A program made the position numbers and the translations under genes. From Microbacterium hydrocarbonoxydans (GTDB taxonomy: Bacteria; Actinomycetota; Actinomycetes; Actinomycetales; Microbacteriaceae), in NCBI RefSeq assembly GCF_904831005.1, contig NZ_LR882982.1, positions 2,356,001 to 2,420,000 on the forward strand: a DNA stretch of 64,000 nt, given 5' to 3'. The notes under the pieces were generated by a model. The model was not told the DNA's origin and made no database searches. It saw nothing but the letters and a program-made list of their open reading frames with translations. This document shows positions 18,056 through 26,487 of the stretch, one piece after another (positions within the stretch are counted from its first letter, which is position 1; each line of letters opens with the position of its first letter).

Positions 18056-18099
18056 GGCCCGCCGCAGCGGTCGACCACCGTCGACCGAGGAGGCCGGGA

Positions 18100-18492
18100 A
18101 TGGAGCATCTCATCCTCCTGGTCGCGCAGCACGGCCTTCACCTCGTCGAGCGCCGCGGGTCGTCGCTCGGCGGCTTCGAGCCGTCGACCTCGACGATCCG
18201 TCTCGAGCCGGGGATGAGCCGTCGAGCGTCGTGCAGCGTGCTGGCGCACGAGCTGGGCCACGCCGTGCTCGGCCATGTGCCGACGTCGGATCGACTCGTG
18301 CGCGACCGCCAGGAGCAGCGAGCCGACGAGTGGGCCGCGCGGCTGCTCATCACCTCTCGGTCGTACGCCGACGCCGAGCACCTGCGCGGCGCGCACGCCG
18401 CGAGCCTCGCGTTCGAGCTCGGGGTCACCGTCGAGATCGTGCTCGCCTACCAGCGGCTGCTGCGGCGAGGTGCCGTCGCGCTGGTTGAATGA
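18100..18492 (+). CDS. ImmA/IrrE family metallo-endopeptidase
   Basis: The protein has 130 residues. HELGH at residues 50-54 is the zinc motif (H50, E51, H54), and a downstream EQRADEWAARLLI supplies the third ligand, probably E72, as in ImmA, IrrE and PprI. Before it, STIRLEPGMSRRASCSVLA fits the usual strand and helix. It is short and lacks the extra domains of IrrE. With the preceding XRE gene it forms a repressor-antirepressor type pair like those of ICEBs1 or radiation response. No integrase or phage gene is nearby. The ATG start follows GAGG and lies 44 nt after the XRE stop. Confidence 0.88.
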   Translation: MEHLILLVAQHGLHLVERRGSSLGGFEPSTSTIRLEPGMSRRASCSVLAHELGHAVLGHVPTSDRLVRDRQEQRADEWAARLLITSRSYADAEHLRGAHAASLAFELGVTVEIVLAYQRLLRRGAVALVE

Positions 18493-18496
18493 ACGC

Positions 18497-19102
18497 ATGA
18501 GCTTCACCGTCGCCCCTGCACCGATCACCCTCACCGGACGCCTCGTCGAACTCCGCCCTCTCGAGGCCTCTCACCATGACGGACTCCTCGAGGCGCTGCT
18601 CGAAGGCGACCTGTGGAAGAACGCCTGGTACACCTCGGTGCCGTCGCCCGAGGGGCTGGCCGCCGAGATCGACCGCCGGATGGGTCTCGTCGAGACCGGT
18701 GGGATGATCCCGTTCACGGCATTCGACGCGTCCGGGCGCATCCTCGGCCTGACCTCGTACTACGACATGGTCGACGACGTGCCCCGTCTGCACATCGGAT
18801 ACACCTGGAACCGGCCCTCGGCGCATGGAACCGGCACGAACGCCGAATCCAAGCTCCTGCTCCTGCAGCACGCGTTCGAAGAGCTCGGAGTGTTCCGGGT
18901 GGGCCTCACGACCCAGTGGATGAACTTCCAGTCGCGGGCGGCGATCGAGCGCCTGGGCGCCAAGCAGGACGGGGTGATGCGGGCGATCAGCCGTCACCGC
19001 AACGGGGCGCTGCGCGACAGCGTCGAGTTCTCGATCATCGAACCCGAATGGCCCGCGGTCAAGGCGAACCTCGAGATGAGGCTCACCAAGCGACGCGGAT
19101 GA
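18497..19102 (+). CDS. GNAT family N-acetyltransferase (RimJ/RimL type)
   Basis: The protein has 201 residues. LTGRLVELRPLEASHHDGLLEALLEGDLW is the usual RimJ/RimL opening. The acetyl-CoA region is IGYTWNRPSAHGTGTNAESKLLLLQHAFEELGVFRVGLTTQWMNFQSRAAIERLGAKQDGVMR, shown here only by its first and last key residues W, N and G. The stretch with N-x-x-SR-x-AIE-x-LGA is the family's end motif. TTGAAT lies 6 nt before the ATG, so it may have its own leaderless promoter, although it is only 4 nt after the ImmA stop. The substrate (peptide N-terminus, small molecule or antibiotic) is unknown. Confidence 0.88.
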   Translation: MSFTVAPAPITLTGRLVELRPLEASHHDGLLEALLEGDLWKNAWYTSVPSPEGLAAEIDRRMGLVETGGMIPFTAFDASGRILGLTSYYDMVDDVPRLHIGYTWNRPSAHGTGTNAESKLLLLQHAFEELGVFRVGLTTQWMNFQSRAAIERLGAKQDGVMRAISRHRNGALRDSVEFSIIEPEWPAVKANLEMRLTKRRG

Positions 19103-19306
19103 TCACTCGGTCGCGTTGCCCGACCAGTTGTCCTTGCGGCGCGTGGCCGAACCGCGCTGACGCATCACGAACGCCAGCGACAGGCTGACGATGAGGATGC
19201 CGGCGATGAAGACGATCGCCTGGAAGTCCTCGAGCGACTGCGCGAGCCCCATGAGCCAGATGCCTCCGAGGAAGAGGATCATGAAGAAGATGAAGCTGAG
19301 GATCAC
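19103..19306 (-). CDS. Small two-helix membrane protein, unknown function
   Basis: The protein has 67 residues. Helix 1 is ILSFIFFMILFLGGIWLMGLA and helix 2 is AIVFIAGILIVSLSLAFVM, shown here in part. A basic tail (RQRGSATRRKDNW) should face the cytoplasm. The GTG start follows AGGAG with normal spacing. Its stop directly abuts the stop of the acetyltransferase gene, with no room for a separate terminator. I do not recognise a family. Confidence 0.7.
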   Translation of the reverse strand: MILSFIFFMILFLGGIWLMGLAQSLEDFQAIVFIAGILIVSLSLAFVMRQRGSATRRKDNWSGNATE

Positions 19307-19415
19307 GGGATCTCCTGTCTGAACAACCGGCCAGCATCAAGGATACCTTTAGCGCAGAGTTCCCCGACACGAAACCCCCTGCCCGCGCGCCGGATGACGT
19401 GATTGCCTCGCTCCC

Positions 19416-20027
19416 ATGACCACGACTCTGACAGCTCTCGCCATCACCTGCAGCCTCAAGCCCTCGCCCGCAGAATCGAGCTCCGATCTGCTCGGCTCAC
19501 AGATCCTCGACGCACTCGCCGACCATGACGTCACAGGAAGCCTGGTGCGCGCCGTCGACCTCGCGATCAGTCCGGGCGTCGAGGCCGACATGGGCGAGGG
19601 CGACGAGTGGCCCGAGCTGCGGCAGCGCGTGCTCGACGCCGACATCCTGGTGTTCGTGACCCCGACGTGGATGGGGCAGCACTCGAGTGTGGCCCAGCGT
19701 GTTCTCGAGCGCCTCGACGCCGAACTCTCCGAGACCGACGACCAGGGACGACCGATCCTGTTCGACAAGGTCGCGATCGCCGCGGTGGTCGGCAACGAAG
19801 ACGGCGCGCACCATATCGCGGCGATCCTCTTCCAGGGTCTGAACGACGTGGGCTTCACCCTGCCCGCGCAGGGATCGGTGTACTGGAACGGCGAGGCGAT
19901 GCAGACCGTCGACTACAAGGACCTTCCGAAGACGCCCGGGAAGGTCGCCCAGGCGACCGCCACCGCCGCACGGAACGCCGTGCACCTGGCTCGGAGCCTC
20001 GGAACGAGCGGGTACCCCGCGGAATAG
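19416..20027 (+). CDS. Flavodoxin-fold NAD(P)H-dependent FMN reductase-like protein
   Basis: The protein has 203 residues with the NADPH-dependent FMN reductase fold. The phosphate-binding turn is CSLKPSPAESSSDLL after strand 1 (residues 10-25). DILVFVTPTWMGQHSSVAQRVLERL is the second FMN loop, and AIAAVVGNEDGAHHIAAILFQGLNDVGF is the third. Substrate may be a quinone, azo compound or free flavin. It starts at ATG 19416. No strong Shine-Dalgarno or TANNNT sits upstream. It converges on the DUF7882 gene with 9 nt between stops. Confidence 0.83.
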   Translation: MTTTLTALAITCSLKPSPAESSSDLLGSQILDALADHDVTGSLVRAVDLAISPGVEADMGEGDEWPELRQRVLDADILVFVTPTWMGQHSSVAQRVLERLDAELSETDDQGRPILFDKVAIAAVVGNEDGAHHIAAILFQGLNDVGFTLPAQGSVYWNGEAMQTVDYKDLPKTPGKVAQATATAARNAVHLARSLGTSGYPAE

Positions 20028-20036
20028 TCTCCGCGG

Positions 20037-20369
20037 TCAGGCGGTGGGCGCACCGGCGCTGAGGATGCCGGGCTGCACGAACTCGTCGATCACGAGCTCA
20101 CCGCTCGCATTGAGTGCGTGCATCATCTCTTCGATGCGCGACTTCTCGATCTGCTGCGGCTCAGAGGTGGTGAAGAGGAACTGCAGCGGGATGGCGGGAT
20201 GGATCCAGACCGTCACACGGCCGGGGTCGCCGCCCTCGGTCGGGTGCCACGTCATCATGAAGCTCTCCTGGCGGCGCAGCTTCGTGCCGATGATCACCTT
20301 GAGGTGTGCAAGCGTCTCATCGTCGATGAGGATCGGCTCCGATGTGCCGTCGTATCGCAGTCTTCCCAT
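20037..20369 (-). CDS. DUF7882 family small protein (often mislabelled ATP-dependent DNA ligase)
   Basis: This 110-residue protein has the pattern seen repeatedly in Microbacteriaceae: MGRLRYDG, then IDDETLAHLKVIIGTKLRRQESFMMTW and a C-terminal EEMMHALNASGELVIDEFVQPG. It has no nucleotidyltransferase motif, so the ligase label sometimes attached to such proteins is not supported. Function is unknown. TACGGT on its strand lies exactly 6 nt before the ATG, indicating a leaderless message. The family name is recalled, not searched. Confidence 0.75.
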   Translation of the reverse strand: MGRLRYDGTSEPILIDDETLAHLKVIIGTKLRRQESFMMTWHPTEGGDPGRVTVWIHPAIPLQFLFTTSEPQQIEKSRIEEMMHALNASGELVIDEFVQPGILSAGAPTA

Positions 20370-20417
20370 GAGTGAACCGTACCGCGACAGGCGCCCTGAC
20401 GTGCACTCGACAGTCGG

Positions 20418-21440
20418 TCAGCTCGGTCGGCGGAATGTCACAATATCGTCGCGGCGATCTCGCTCGACGATCAGTCCCGCGAGTTCGAATCGACGGAACA
20501 CCCGTCGCGGCAGCGCGGGCAGCTCGGCAGTGCGACCGGCATCCGCCTTCGCGAGGCCGACGATGAGTGCGATGTCCAGCCCGGGCGCCGCGACCTCGAT
20601 GCGCGCGTAGTCGCTCGCAGTGCGCCAGACGAGCCGCTGGAGCTGCCGGAACGGGACGACGTGCTCGCGGTCGCCGCGGCGGATGCGCAGTTCGTCGTTG
20701 CCGAACGCCACGGCGCACGACACCGTGCGTCGACGCACCGCGGCGAGGAACAGGAGGTAGGCGGGCAGCGCGATCAACGCCCCCAGGACGATCACCACGA
20801 TCTTCGGCCCCGCCTGCACGACGACGTCGTCCAGGGCGATGAGCAGCGCCACGCAGCCCAGCCCGCCGGCCAGCACGATCAGCACGATCCAGGTGGTGAT
20901 CGACCGCATCGGCGCGTCGACGGCTGAGAACGCGACGGCGGATCCGTCGCCGCTCTCGTCGCGCTCCCACTCCGGCGGCGTGAGGACGGGGCGGCGCGCG
21001 GCGTCGCGGCGCGAGAGGAGACCTGTGACCCGGGAGAGGAGACCGAGCCAGATCCAGCCGATCGCGGGGCCGGCGGCGATCTGCAGCACGACAGCGACCA
21101 CGCGTGCGGGCTCGGGCAGGGCCGCGACGGGCTCCTTCCCGTACTCGATCATGCAGTACATCAGCACGGTCAGCGCCGCGGCGACGCTCACGTGCAGGGC
21201 GGCTCCGAGCGCGGGCGGACGCATCTCGAGCGTGGCGTTCACGAAGGCGAAAGCCACGGCCCATCCGCCGATCAGCATCAGCAGGAAGCCGAAGAAATCG
21301 AGATCGTCACTCGCCAGAGTCCACGCGACGGCGCCGATGAGCAGCGCCACCCCCACCAGCAGCGGGGTGGTGATGAACAGACGCGAGATGCTCGACCGCA
21401 CGCGGGTCTCGTGACGGTTGAGGTCGGTCATCTCCGTCAT
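20418..21440 (-). CDS. Multi-pass membrane protein of unknown function
   Basis: The protein has 340 residues from ATG 21440; a second ATG at 21431 is also possible. About six hydrophobic segments are visible, the first four within residues 20-150 (for example LFITTPLLVGVALLIGAVAW and FFGFLLMLIGGWAVAFAFV). Two more lie around 205-265. A basic RRRTVSCAVAFGNDELRIRRGDREHVVPFRQLQRLVW segment follows, resembling a PH-like beta domain, which makes the C-terminus cytoplasmic and soluble. I do not recognise the family. It is divergent from pgi with only 27 bp between them. Confidence 0.75.
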   Translation of the reverse strand: MTEMTDLNRHETRVRSSISRLFITTPLLVGVALLIGAVAWTLASDDLDFFGFLLMLIGGWAVAFAFVNATLEMRPPALGAALHVSVAAALTVLMYCMIEYGKEPVAALPEPARVVAVVLQIAAGPAIGWIWLGLLSRVTGLLSRRDAARRPVLTPPEWERDESGDGSAVAFSAVDAPMRSITTWIVLIVLAGGLGCVALLIALDDVVVQAGPKIVVIVLGALIALPAYLLFLAAVRRRTVSCAVAFGNDELRIRRGDREHVVPFRQLQRLVWRTASDYARIEVAAPGLDIALIVGLAKADAGRTAELPALPRRVFRRFELAGLIVERDRRDDIVTFRRPS

Positions 21441-21467
21441 CCTATTGAATCGCAGTAGCGTGGGATC

Positions 21468-23147
21468 ATGACCGCTCCCGTTGATCCGACCGCCACTCCC
21501 GCCTGGTCCGAGCTCGCCACCCTGCACGGTTCGTTCACCCCCGATCTGCGCGGCTGGTTCGCCGCAGACGAGGATCGCACCGGGTCCCTGTCGTTCCCCC
21601 TGGCCGACCTGCACGTCGATCTCTCGAAGAACCTCGTCACCGACGAGGTTCTCGCGGCTCTGCTCCGTCTCGCCGAGCAGACCGGCGTCGCAGACCGCTA
21701 CGCCGCGATGCTCACGGGCGAGCACCTCAACACCTCAGAAGACCGCGCCGTGCTGCACACGGCATTGCGGCGCCCGGCCGGCTCCTCCCCCGCGCTCGTG
21801 GTCGACGGGCAGGATGTGGATGCCGATGTCCAGGCGGTGCTCGACTCTCTGAGCGCCTTCGCCACCCGCGTGCGCGCGGGCGACTGGCGGGGTGTGACCG
21901 GCAAGAAGGTCACCCACGTCGTCAACATCGGCATCGGCGGCTCCGACCTCGGCCCCGTCATGGTCTACGAGGCGCTGAAGCCCTACGCGGATGCCGGCAT
22001 CGAGGCGCGGTTCGTGTCGAACATCGACCCCACCGACCTCGCTCAGAAGACGGCCGACCTCGATCCCGAGACGACGCTGTTCATCGTCGCGTCCAAGACC
22101 TTCACCACGCTCGAGACCCTCACGAACGCACGCCTCGCCCGCGACTGGCTGTGGGCCGGCCTCACGGCATCCGGAGCCATCGCGGACGCCGACGACGCGC
22201 GCACCGACGCCGTCGCCCACCACTTCGTGGCGGTCTCGACCGCGCTCGACAAGGTCGCGGCCTTCGGCATCGACCCCGCCAATGCCTTCGGATTCTGGGA
22301 TTGGGTGGGTGGTCGGTATTCGGTCGACTCCGCGATCGGGCTGTCGCTCGCCATCGCTCTGGGCCCCGACACGTTCCGCGATCTGCTCGCGGGCTTCCAC
22401 GCCGTCGACGAGCACGTGCGCACGACGCCGCTCGAGCGCAACGTGCCCGTGCTGATGGGCCTGTTGAACGTCTGGTACGTGAACTTCTTCGGTGCGCAGT
22501 CGCACGCGGTGCTGCCCTACGCGCAGCAGCTCAGCCGGTTCCCGGCCTACCTGCAGCAGCTCACCATGGAGTCCAACGGCAAGTCGGTGCGCTGGGACGG
22601 CACCCCCGTCACCACCGACACCGGCGAGGTGTTCTGGGGCGAGCCCGGCACCAACGGACAGCACGCGTTCTACCAGCTGATCCACCAGGGCACCCGGCTG
22701 ATCCCCGCCGACTTCATCGCCTTCGTCAATCCGGCGTATCCGCTGACCGACAGCGGGCAGGACGTGCACGAGCTGTTCCTCGCGAACTTCCTCGCCCAGA
22801 CCAAGGCGCTCGCGTTCGGCAAGACGGCACAGGAGGTCGAGGCCGAGGGCACGACCGGCGCTCTCGTCGCCGCGCGCACGTTCGCGGGCAACCGCCCGAC
22901 CACGTCGATCTTCGCGCCCGCGCTCACCCCACAGGTGCTCGGCCAACTGATCGCGCTGTACGAGCACATCACCTTCACGCAGGGCACGATCTGGGGCATC
23001 AACTCCTTCGATCAGTGGGGCGTGGAGCTGGGCAAGCAGCTCGCGATGCAGATCGCTCCCGCCATCGGCGGCGACCAGACGGCGATCGACGCGCAGGATG
23101 CCTCGACCAAGGCCCTCCTCGCGTACTACGCGGCGAACCGGGCGTAG
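21468..23147 (+). CDS. pgi: Glucose-6-phosphate isomerase
   Basis: This 559-residue protein interconverts glucose 6-phosphate and fructose 6-phosphate in the cytoplasm. Length fits the large bacterial/eukaryotic-type PGI. Motifs include [32 protein letters not shown], the signature [31 protein letters not shown] with the catalytic-type Glu region, [18 protein letters not shown] with the sugar-ring-opening His, and the C-terminal [15 protein letters not shown] with the active-site Lys. TAGCGT is exactly 6 nt before the ATG. It stands alone and is not clustered with other glycolytic genes. Confidence 0.97.
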   Translation: MTAPVDPTATPAWSELATLHGSFTPDLRGWFAADEDRTGSLSFPLADLHVDLSKNLVTDEVLAALLRLAEQTGVADRYAAMLTGEHLNTSEDRAVLHTALRRPAGSSPALVVDGQDVDADVQAVLDSLSAFATRVRAGDWRGVTGKKVTHVVNIGIGGSDLGPVMVYEALKPYADAGIEARFVSNIDPTDLAQKTADLDPETTLFIVASKTFTTLETLTNARLARDWLWAGLTASGAIADADDARTDAVAHHFVAVSTALDKVAAFGIDPANAFGFWDWVGGRYSVDSAIGLSLAIALGPDTFRDLLAGFHAVDEHVRTTPLERNVPVLMGLLNVWYVNFFGAQSHAVLPYAQQLSRFPAYLQQLTMESNGKSVRWDGTPVTTDTGEVFWGEPGTNGQHAFYQLIHQGTRLIPADFIAFVNPAYPLTDSGQDVHELFLANFLAQTKALAFGKTAQEVEAEGTTGALVAARTFAGNRPTTSIFAPALTPQVLGQLIALYEHITFTQGTIWGINSFDQWGVELGKQLAMQIAPAIGGDQTAIDAQDASTKALLAYYAANRA

Positions 23148-23162
23148 CGGGGACCGCCTGGG

Positions 23163-23741
23163 TCAGTGGGATGAGGCGCTGTGCGCATCGCCGCGGATCG
23201 CCCCGGCCCGCACGAGCAGTCGTCGCACTCCGATGACGCCCGCGGCCACCGCCGACTCACCGGCCAGACGTGCGCCGAGCGTCGCCATCAGCACCGGGGG
23301 CGTCAGGTGCTCGGGCGAGAACACCGGCAACGCGACGAGGAAAAGCACGACGCCGGCGACCGCAGCGGCGAGGACGATGCGGCCCGCGCTCGGCGTTCTT
23401 CCCCTGTGCAGCGGCAGGACCAGATCGAGCGCGAGGGCGGCGCAGACCATGGGCACCACCGCGATCGGACCGATCGGGGAGACCACCGACGTCAGCAGCC
23501 CCGTGACCGCAGCCGTGAACGTCGCCATGCCCGGCACGCGGGTGACCACACGGGCGAGCAGCGGCATCGCTGTGTGCACGGCGGCGACGAGAGCATAGGC
23601 GGGCGGAGACGACACCGCGAGCAACGAGGTGATGGGCACGACCATGACGAAGATCAGCGCCTGAACCGCCGCGAACGCCGCGCTGATGAGCAGCGCGCTC
23701 GTCGGCGTGCGCCTCATTGTCCTCGGTCGCCCCTCATCCAT
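23163..23741 (-). CDS. Multi-pass membrane protein, ECF S-component-like
   Basis: The protein has 192 residues with about five to six hydrophobic segments, including LLISAAFAAVQALIFVMVVPI, FTAAVTGLLTSVVSPIGPIAVVPMVCAALALDLVL and IVLAAAVAGVVLFLVALPVF, quoted in part. The Ala-rich start and the glycine/proline pattern recall S-components of energy-coupling-factor transporters (small-molecule vitamin or metal binders). No EcfA or EcfT gene is adjacent, so the assignment is tentative. ATG 23741 has GGAGAG before it, with TAGGCT 10 nt upstream. Confidence 0.65.
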   Translation of the reverse strand: MDEGRPRTMRRTPTSALLISAAFAAVQALIFVMVVPITSLLAVSSPPAYALVAAVHTAMPLLARVVTRVPGMATFTAAVTGLLTSVVSPIGPIAVVPMVCAALALDLVLPLHRGRTPSAGRIVLAAAVAGVVLFLVALPVFSPEHLTPPVLMATLGARLAGESAVAAGVIGVRRLLVRAGAIRGDAHSASSH

Positions 23742-23868
23742 CTCTCCAGCCTAGATCCGCACCCGACGCACGGATTCCCGCCCCGTTCGCCTCCACGATG
23801 ATGCGCCACGCGCCTCCCTCCGGCGTTTCGGAATATCGTAGAGACGCACACCATCCGGGGAGGAGACG

Positions 23869-26397
23869 ATGCCTGCATCTGCCGCGCCCGCGCATGTCGA
23901 CGTCCCTCGCCTGCCGAGCGATGCCATCTCGCGCCCGAGACTCGTGACGGCGCTGGAGAACCCCAGTCCCCTGACGGTGCTGCGCGGTGCGTCGGGCCTC
24001 GGCAAGACGGTCGCCCTCGCGGAATGGGCGCGAGCCAGCACCTCGACGATCGTCTGGGTGACGGTCGACGCGACACGATCCCACAGTGCCGAGCTCGCCC
24101 ACGACGTTCTGCGCGCGTCGGCTCGCGGGGGTCTGCCCGCGCCGTCCGCAGACGAGATCCTGCATCCGTGGAGTGCCGTCGCGCAGTGTCTGAACGAGAC
24201 CGCAGAAGAGCTCGTCCTGGTGCTCGACGACGCCGCGACCCTGTCGCCGGAGAGCGTCTTCGACCTCTGCCGGACCGTTGCCGCAGCGCCCCGCGCACGC
24301 GTGATCGCGTCGACGAACCGGCGCAGCGCTTTCGATCGTGACGGGTTGAGCCTGGTGATCGATCGCACGCTGTTGGGGCCCGAGGATCTTCTCTTCGACG
24401 TCGAGGAGATCTCGCGTGCTCTCGGGGTCGACGAGTCGCACGCGGCGGACATCCTCCAGGCGACGGGCGGATACCCTGCGCTGATCCACGCCGCATCGAA
24501 GCGGTCGACTCTCGGCGACGACCCGTCGTCGGCGATCCAGGCCGCTTCGCCGGCCGTCGAGGAGTACATGCAGTCACGCCTCGAGAGCTCGGGAATCGAT
24601 CCCGGCGTCCTCGAGTCGCTGGTGCGCATCAGCGTCGCGGATGCGGTCGACCTCGCGTCGGCGCGTGCCCTGTCGGGCAGGGACGAGATCGAGGGCGCTC
24701 TCGACGATGCGGAAGCCTTCGGTCTGGGAAGCTGGTCGGCCGAGCGTCTGTTCCTCTTCGCCCCGGTCGTGCGCACGCTGCTCCGCCGCGAGCTCGTGCG
24801 GTCGCACTCCGCCGAGCTGTCGCGCCTGATGAACCTGGCGGTCGAGGGCGCACTCCAGCGGCGAGCGCCGATGGACGCCTTGCAGCTCGCGATGGAGTAC
24901 GACGATCTCCCGCTCGCGTCGCACGTGATCATGTCGGGGTGGAGTCAACTGCTCGATCACCATGGACCCGCGGCGGTGCGCCTGCTGCGCAGGCTTCCTG
25001 TGTCGCGCCTCAAGGACCAGCCACTCATCGCCATGCTGCTGGCCATCTGCTACAACGCCAGCAAGCTCAGGCGCCTGCGCGGCCTGCAGCTCATGCGGGT
25101 GGCGATCTCGGCAGCCAACTCCCGGCGCAGCGAGGTCGCGACCACCGAGCGCGTGTTCATCTGGGCCGCCGAGAGCGCCGCGCTGCGACTGATCGGGATG
25201 TCGGAGCGCGCCGCTCAGGTCGCTGCCCGAGCGCTGAGCCTCTACCGCGAGACGCCGGAGTCGGTGTGGCAGCCGTACGCCCTGGAGATGCCGCTGCTCT
25301 GCACGCATCTCGGCATCTCGCTCTACTACGGCGGGCGCGAGGATGCCGCGATCGAATGCTTCGAGAACGCGGCGGCGATGGGGGCCTCGCATGACCTGAG
25401 CAAGGCCTTCCACAGCATCGCGCTGCTCAGCGGCATCCACGCCCTGAACGGCGACATGCCGGAGGCACGCCACTATGCCGAGCTGATCCGCGAGAGCTCG
25501 TGGGAGCAGCAGCAGCTCGACGGCTACCGCGGCACCTTCTATCGCGTCGCGGAGGCGCTGCTCGCCGTCGAGGACGGCGACACGACCGCGGCCCGGGAAC
25601 ATGTCCGCGTGTTCGGCCCACACCGCGCGACCAGCGAGCACTGGGCGACGATGGGGCTCGCTGAGGCGTGCGTCGCTCTGCACGAGGGCCGAGCCGCAGC
25701 CGGACTCGAGCAGCTGGAGTCTCTGCGACGACTGAGGAAGCGCGAGACGGGCAGCGCCCACGCCCGACATGTGCTCAGCCGCGCGCGCGCCCTGTTGCAT
25801 CTCGCCGTCGGCGATGTGGCCGCGGCGCGGACGACGCTGCGCCACGACGCGAGGCCCGACGAGTTCGGCACGATCGTCGAGCGCGCGCGCATCGCCCTGG
25901 TCGAGGGCGATGCGTCGGAGGCCGCTCGGATGCTGGCGCAGACGAGACAGATTCCGCAGACCTCGCGTCAGCGCGCCGAGGCGGCCGCGATCCAGGTCGC
26001 CGCCCTGCGGCGGACCGCCGGCGAGACCGCGGCGCAGAAGGCCGCGGTCGCCCTGCATATCCGACTCGAGGACCGAGAGCTGGCGACGCCGGTCGCGCTG
26101 TTCGCCCCTGAAGACGTCGAGCTGCTGCAGGATGCGCTGGGGACACACCACTCGGGACGCCTCGTGACCGCGGTGCTTCCCGCGACGTCGGATCGTCCGC
26201 GACTCTCGGCTCGCGAACTCGTCGTGCTGCGCGCCCTCACTTCGGGCGCGGCGCTGCCGTCGATCGCAGCCGATCTGAACGTGTCGCAGAACACCCTCAA
26301 GACCCAGCTGCGGAGCATCTATCGCAAGCTCGATGCGCGCAATCGCGCCGACGCGATCGAGCGGGCCGCGAAGCACGACCTGCTCACAGACCGCTGA
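23869..26397 (+). CDS. Large MalT-type LuxR family transcriptional regulator
   Basis: The protein has 842 residues. Residues 20-300 form a STAND-type ATPase: Walker A GASGLGKT at 40-47, Walker B-like ELVLVLDDAATLS near 120, then sensor helices. Residues 310-760 are all helical and repeat-like, matching a TPR-type solenoid where an inducer would bind. Residues about 778-840 are the LuxR HTH: LSARELVVLRALTSGAALPSIAADLNVSQNTLKTQLRSIYRKL, with K314-type recognition helix. It starts at ATG after GGGGAGGAG. It converges on the giant surface-protein gene through a perfect hairpin. The two may be functionally linked, but nothing in the sequence proves it. Confidence 0.88.
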   Translation: MPASAAPAHVDVPRLPSDAISRPRLVTALENPSPLTVLRGASGLGKTVALAEWARASTSTIVWVTVDATRSHSAELAHDVLRASARGGLPAPSADEILHPWSAVAQCLNETAEELVLVLDDAATLSPESVFDLCRTVAAAPRARVIASTNRRSAFDRDGLSLVIDRTLLGPEDLLFDVEEISRALGVDESHAADILQATGGYPALIHAASKRSTLGDDPSSAIQAASPAVEEYMQSRLESSGIDPGVLESLVRISVADAVDLASARALSGRDEIEGALDDAEAFGLGSWSAERLFLFAPVVRTLLRRELVRSHSAELSRLMNLAVEGALQRRAPMDALQLAMEYDDLPLASHVIMSGWSQLLDHHGPAAVRLLRRLPVSRLKDQPLIAMLLAICYNASKLRRLRGLQLMRVAISAANSRRSEVATTERVFIWAAESAALRLIGMSERAAQVAARALSLYRETPESVWQPYALEMPLLCTHLGISLYYGGREDAAIECFENAAAMGASHDLSKAFHSIALLSGIHALNGDMPEARHYAELIRESSWEQQQLDGYRGTFYRVAEALLAVEDGDTTAAREHVRVFGPHRATSEHWATMGLAEACVALHEGRAAAGLEQLESLRRLRKRETGSAHARHVLSRARALLHLAVGDVAAARTTLRHDARPDEFGTIVERARIALVEGDASEAARMLAQTRQIPQTSRQRAEAAAIQVAALRRTAGETAAQKAAVALHIRLEDRELATPVALFAPEDVELLQDALGTHHSGRLVTAVLPATSDRPRLSARELVVLRALTSGAALPSIAADLNVSQNTLKTQLRSIYRKLDARNRADAIERAAKHDLLTDR

Positions 26398-26430
26398 CCC
26401 TCGCCCGCACCCCGGCCGGTTCGCGACACC

Positions 26431-26474
26431 GAGCGACCCCCGGCACCTGAGGGGGCAGGTGCCGGGGGTCGCTC
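26431..26474. terminator. Bidirectional terminator-like hairpin, 19-bp perfect stem
   Basis: The arms 26431-26449 and 26456-26474 are exactly complementary over 19 bp around a six-base loop. The stem is very GC-rich and runs between the stops of the converging LuxR and surface-protein genes. No clear T-run follows on either side, as is usual for actinobacterial terminators. It should stop transcription from both directions. Confidence 0.85.
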
Positions 26475-26487
26475 TCGTGCGGGTCGC

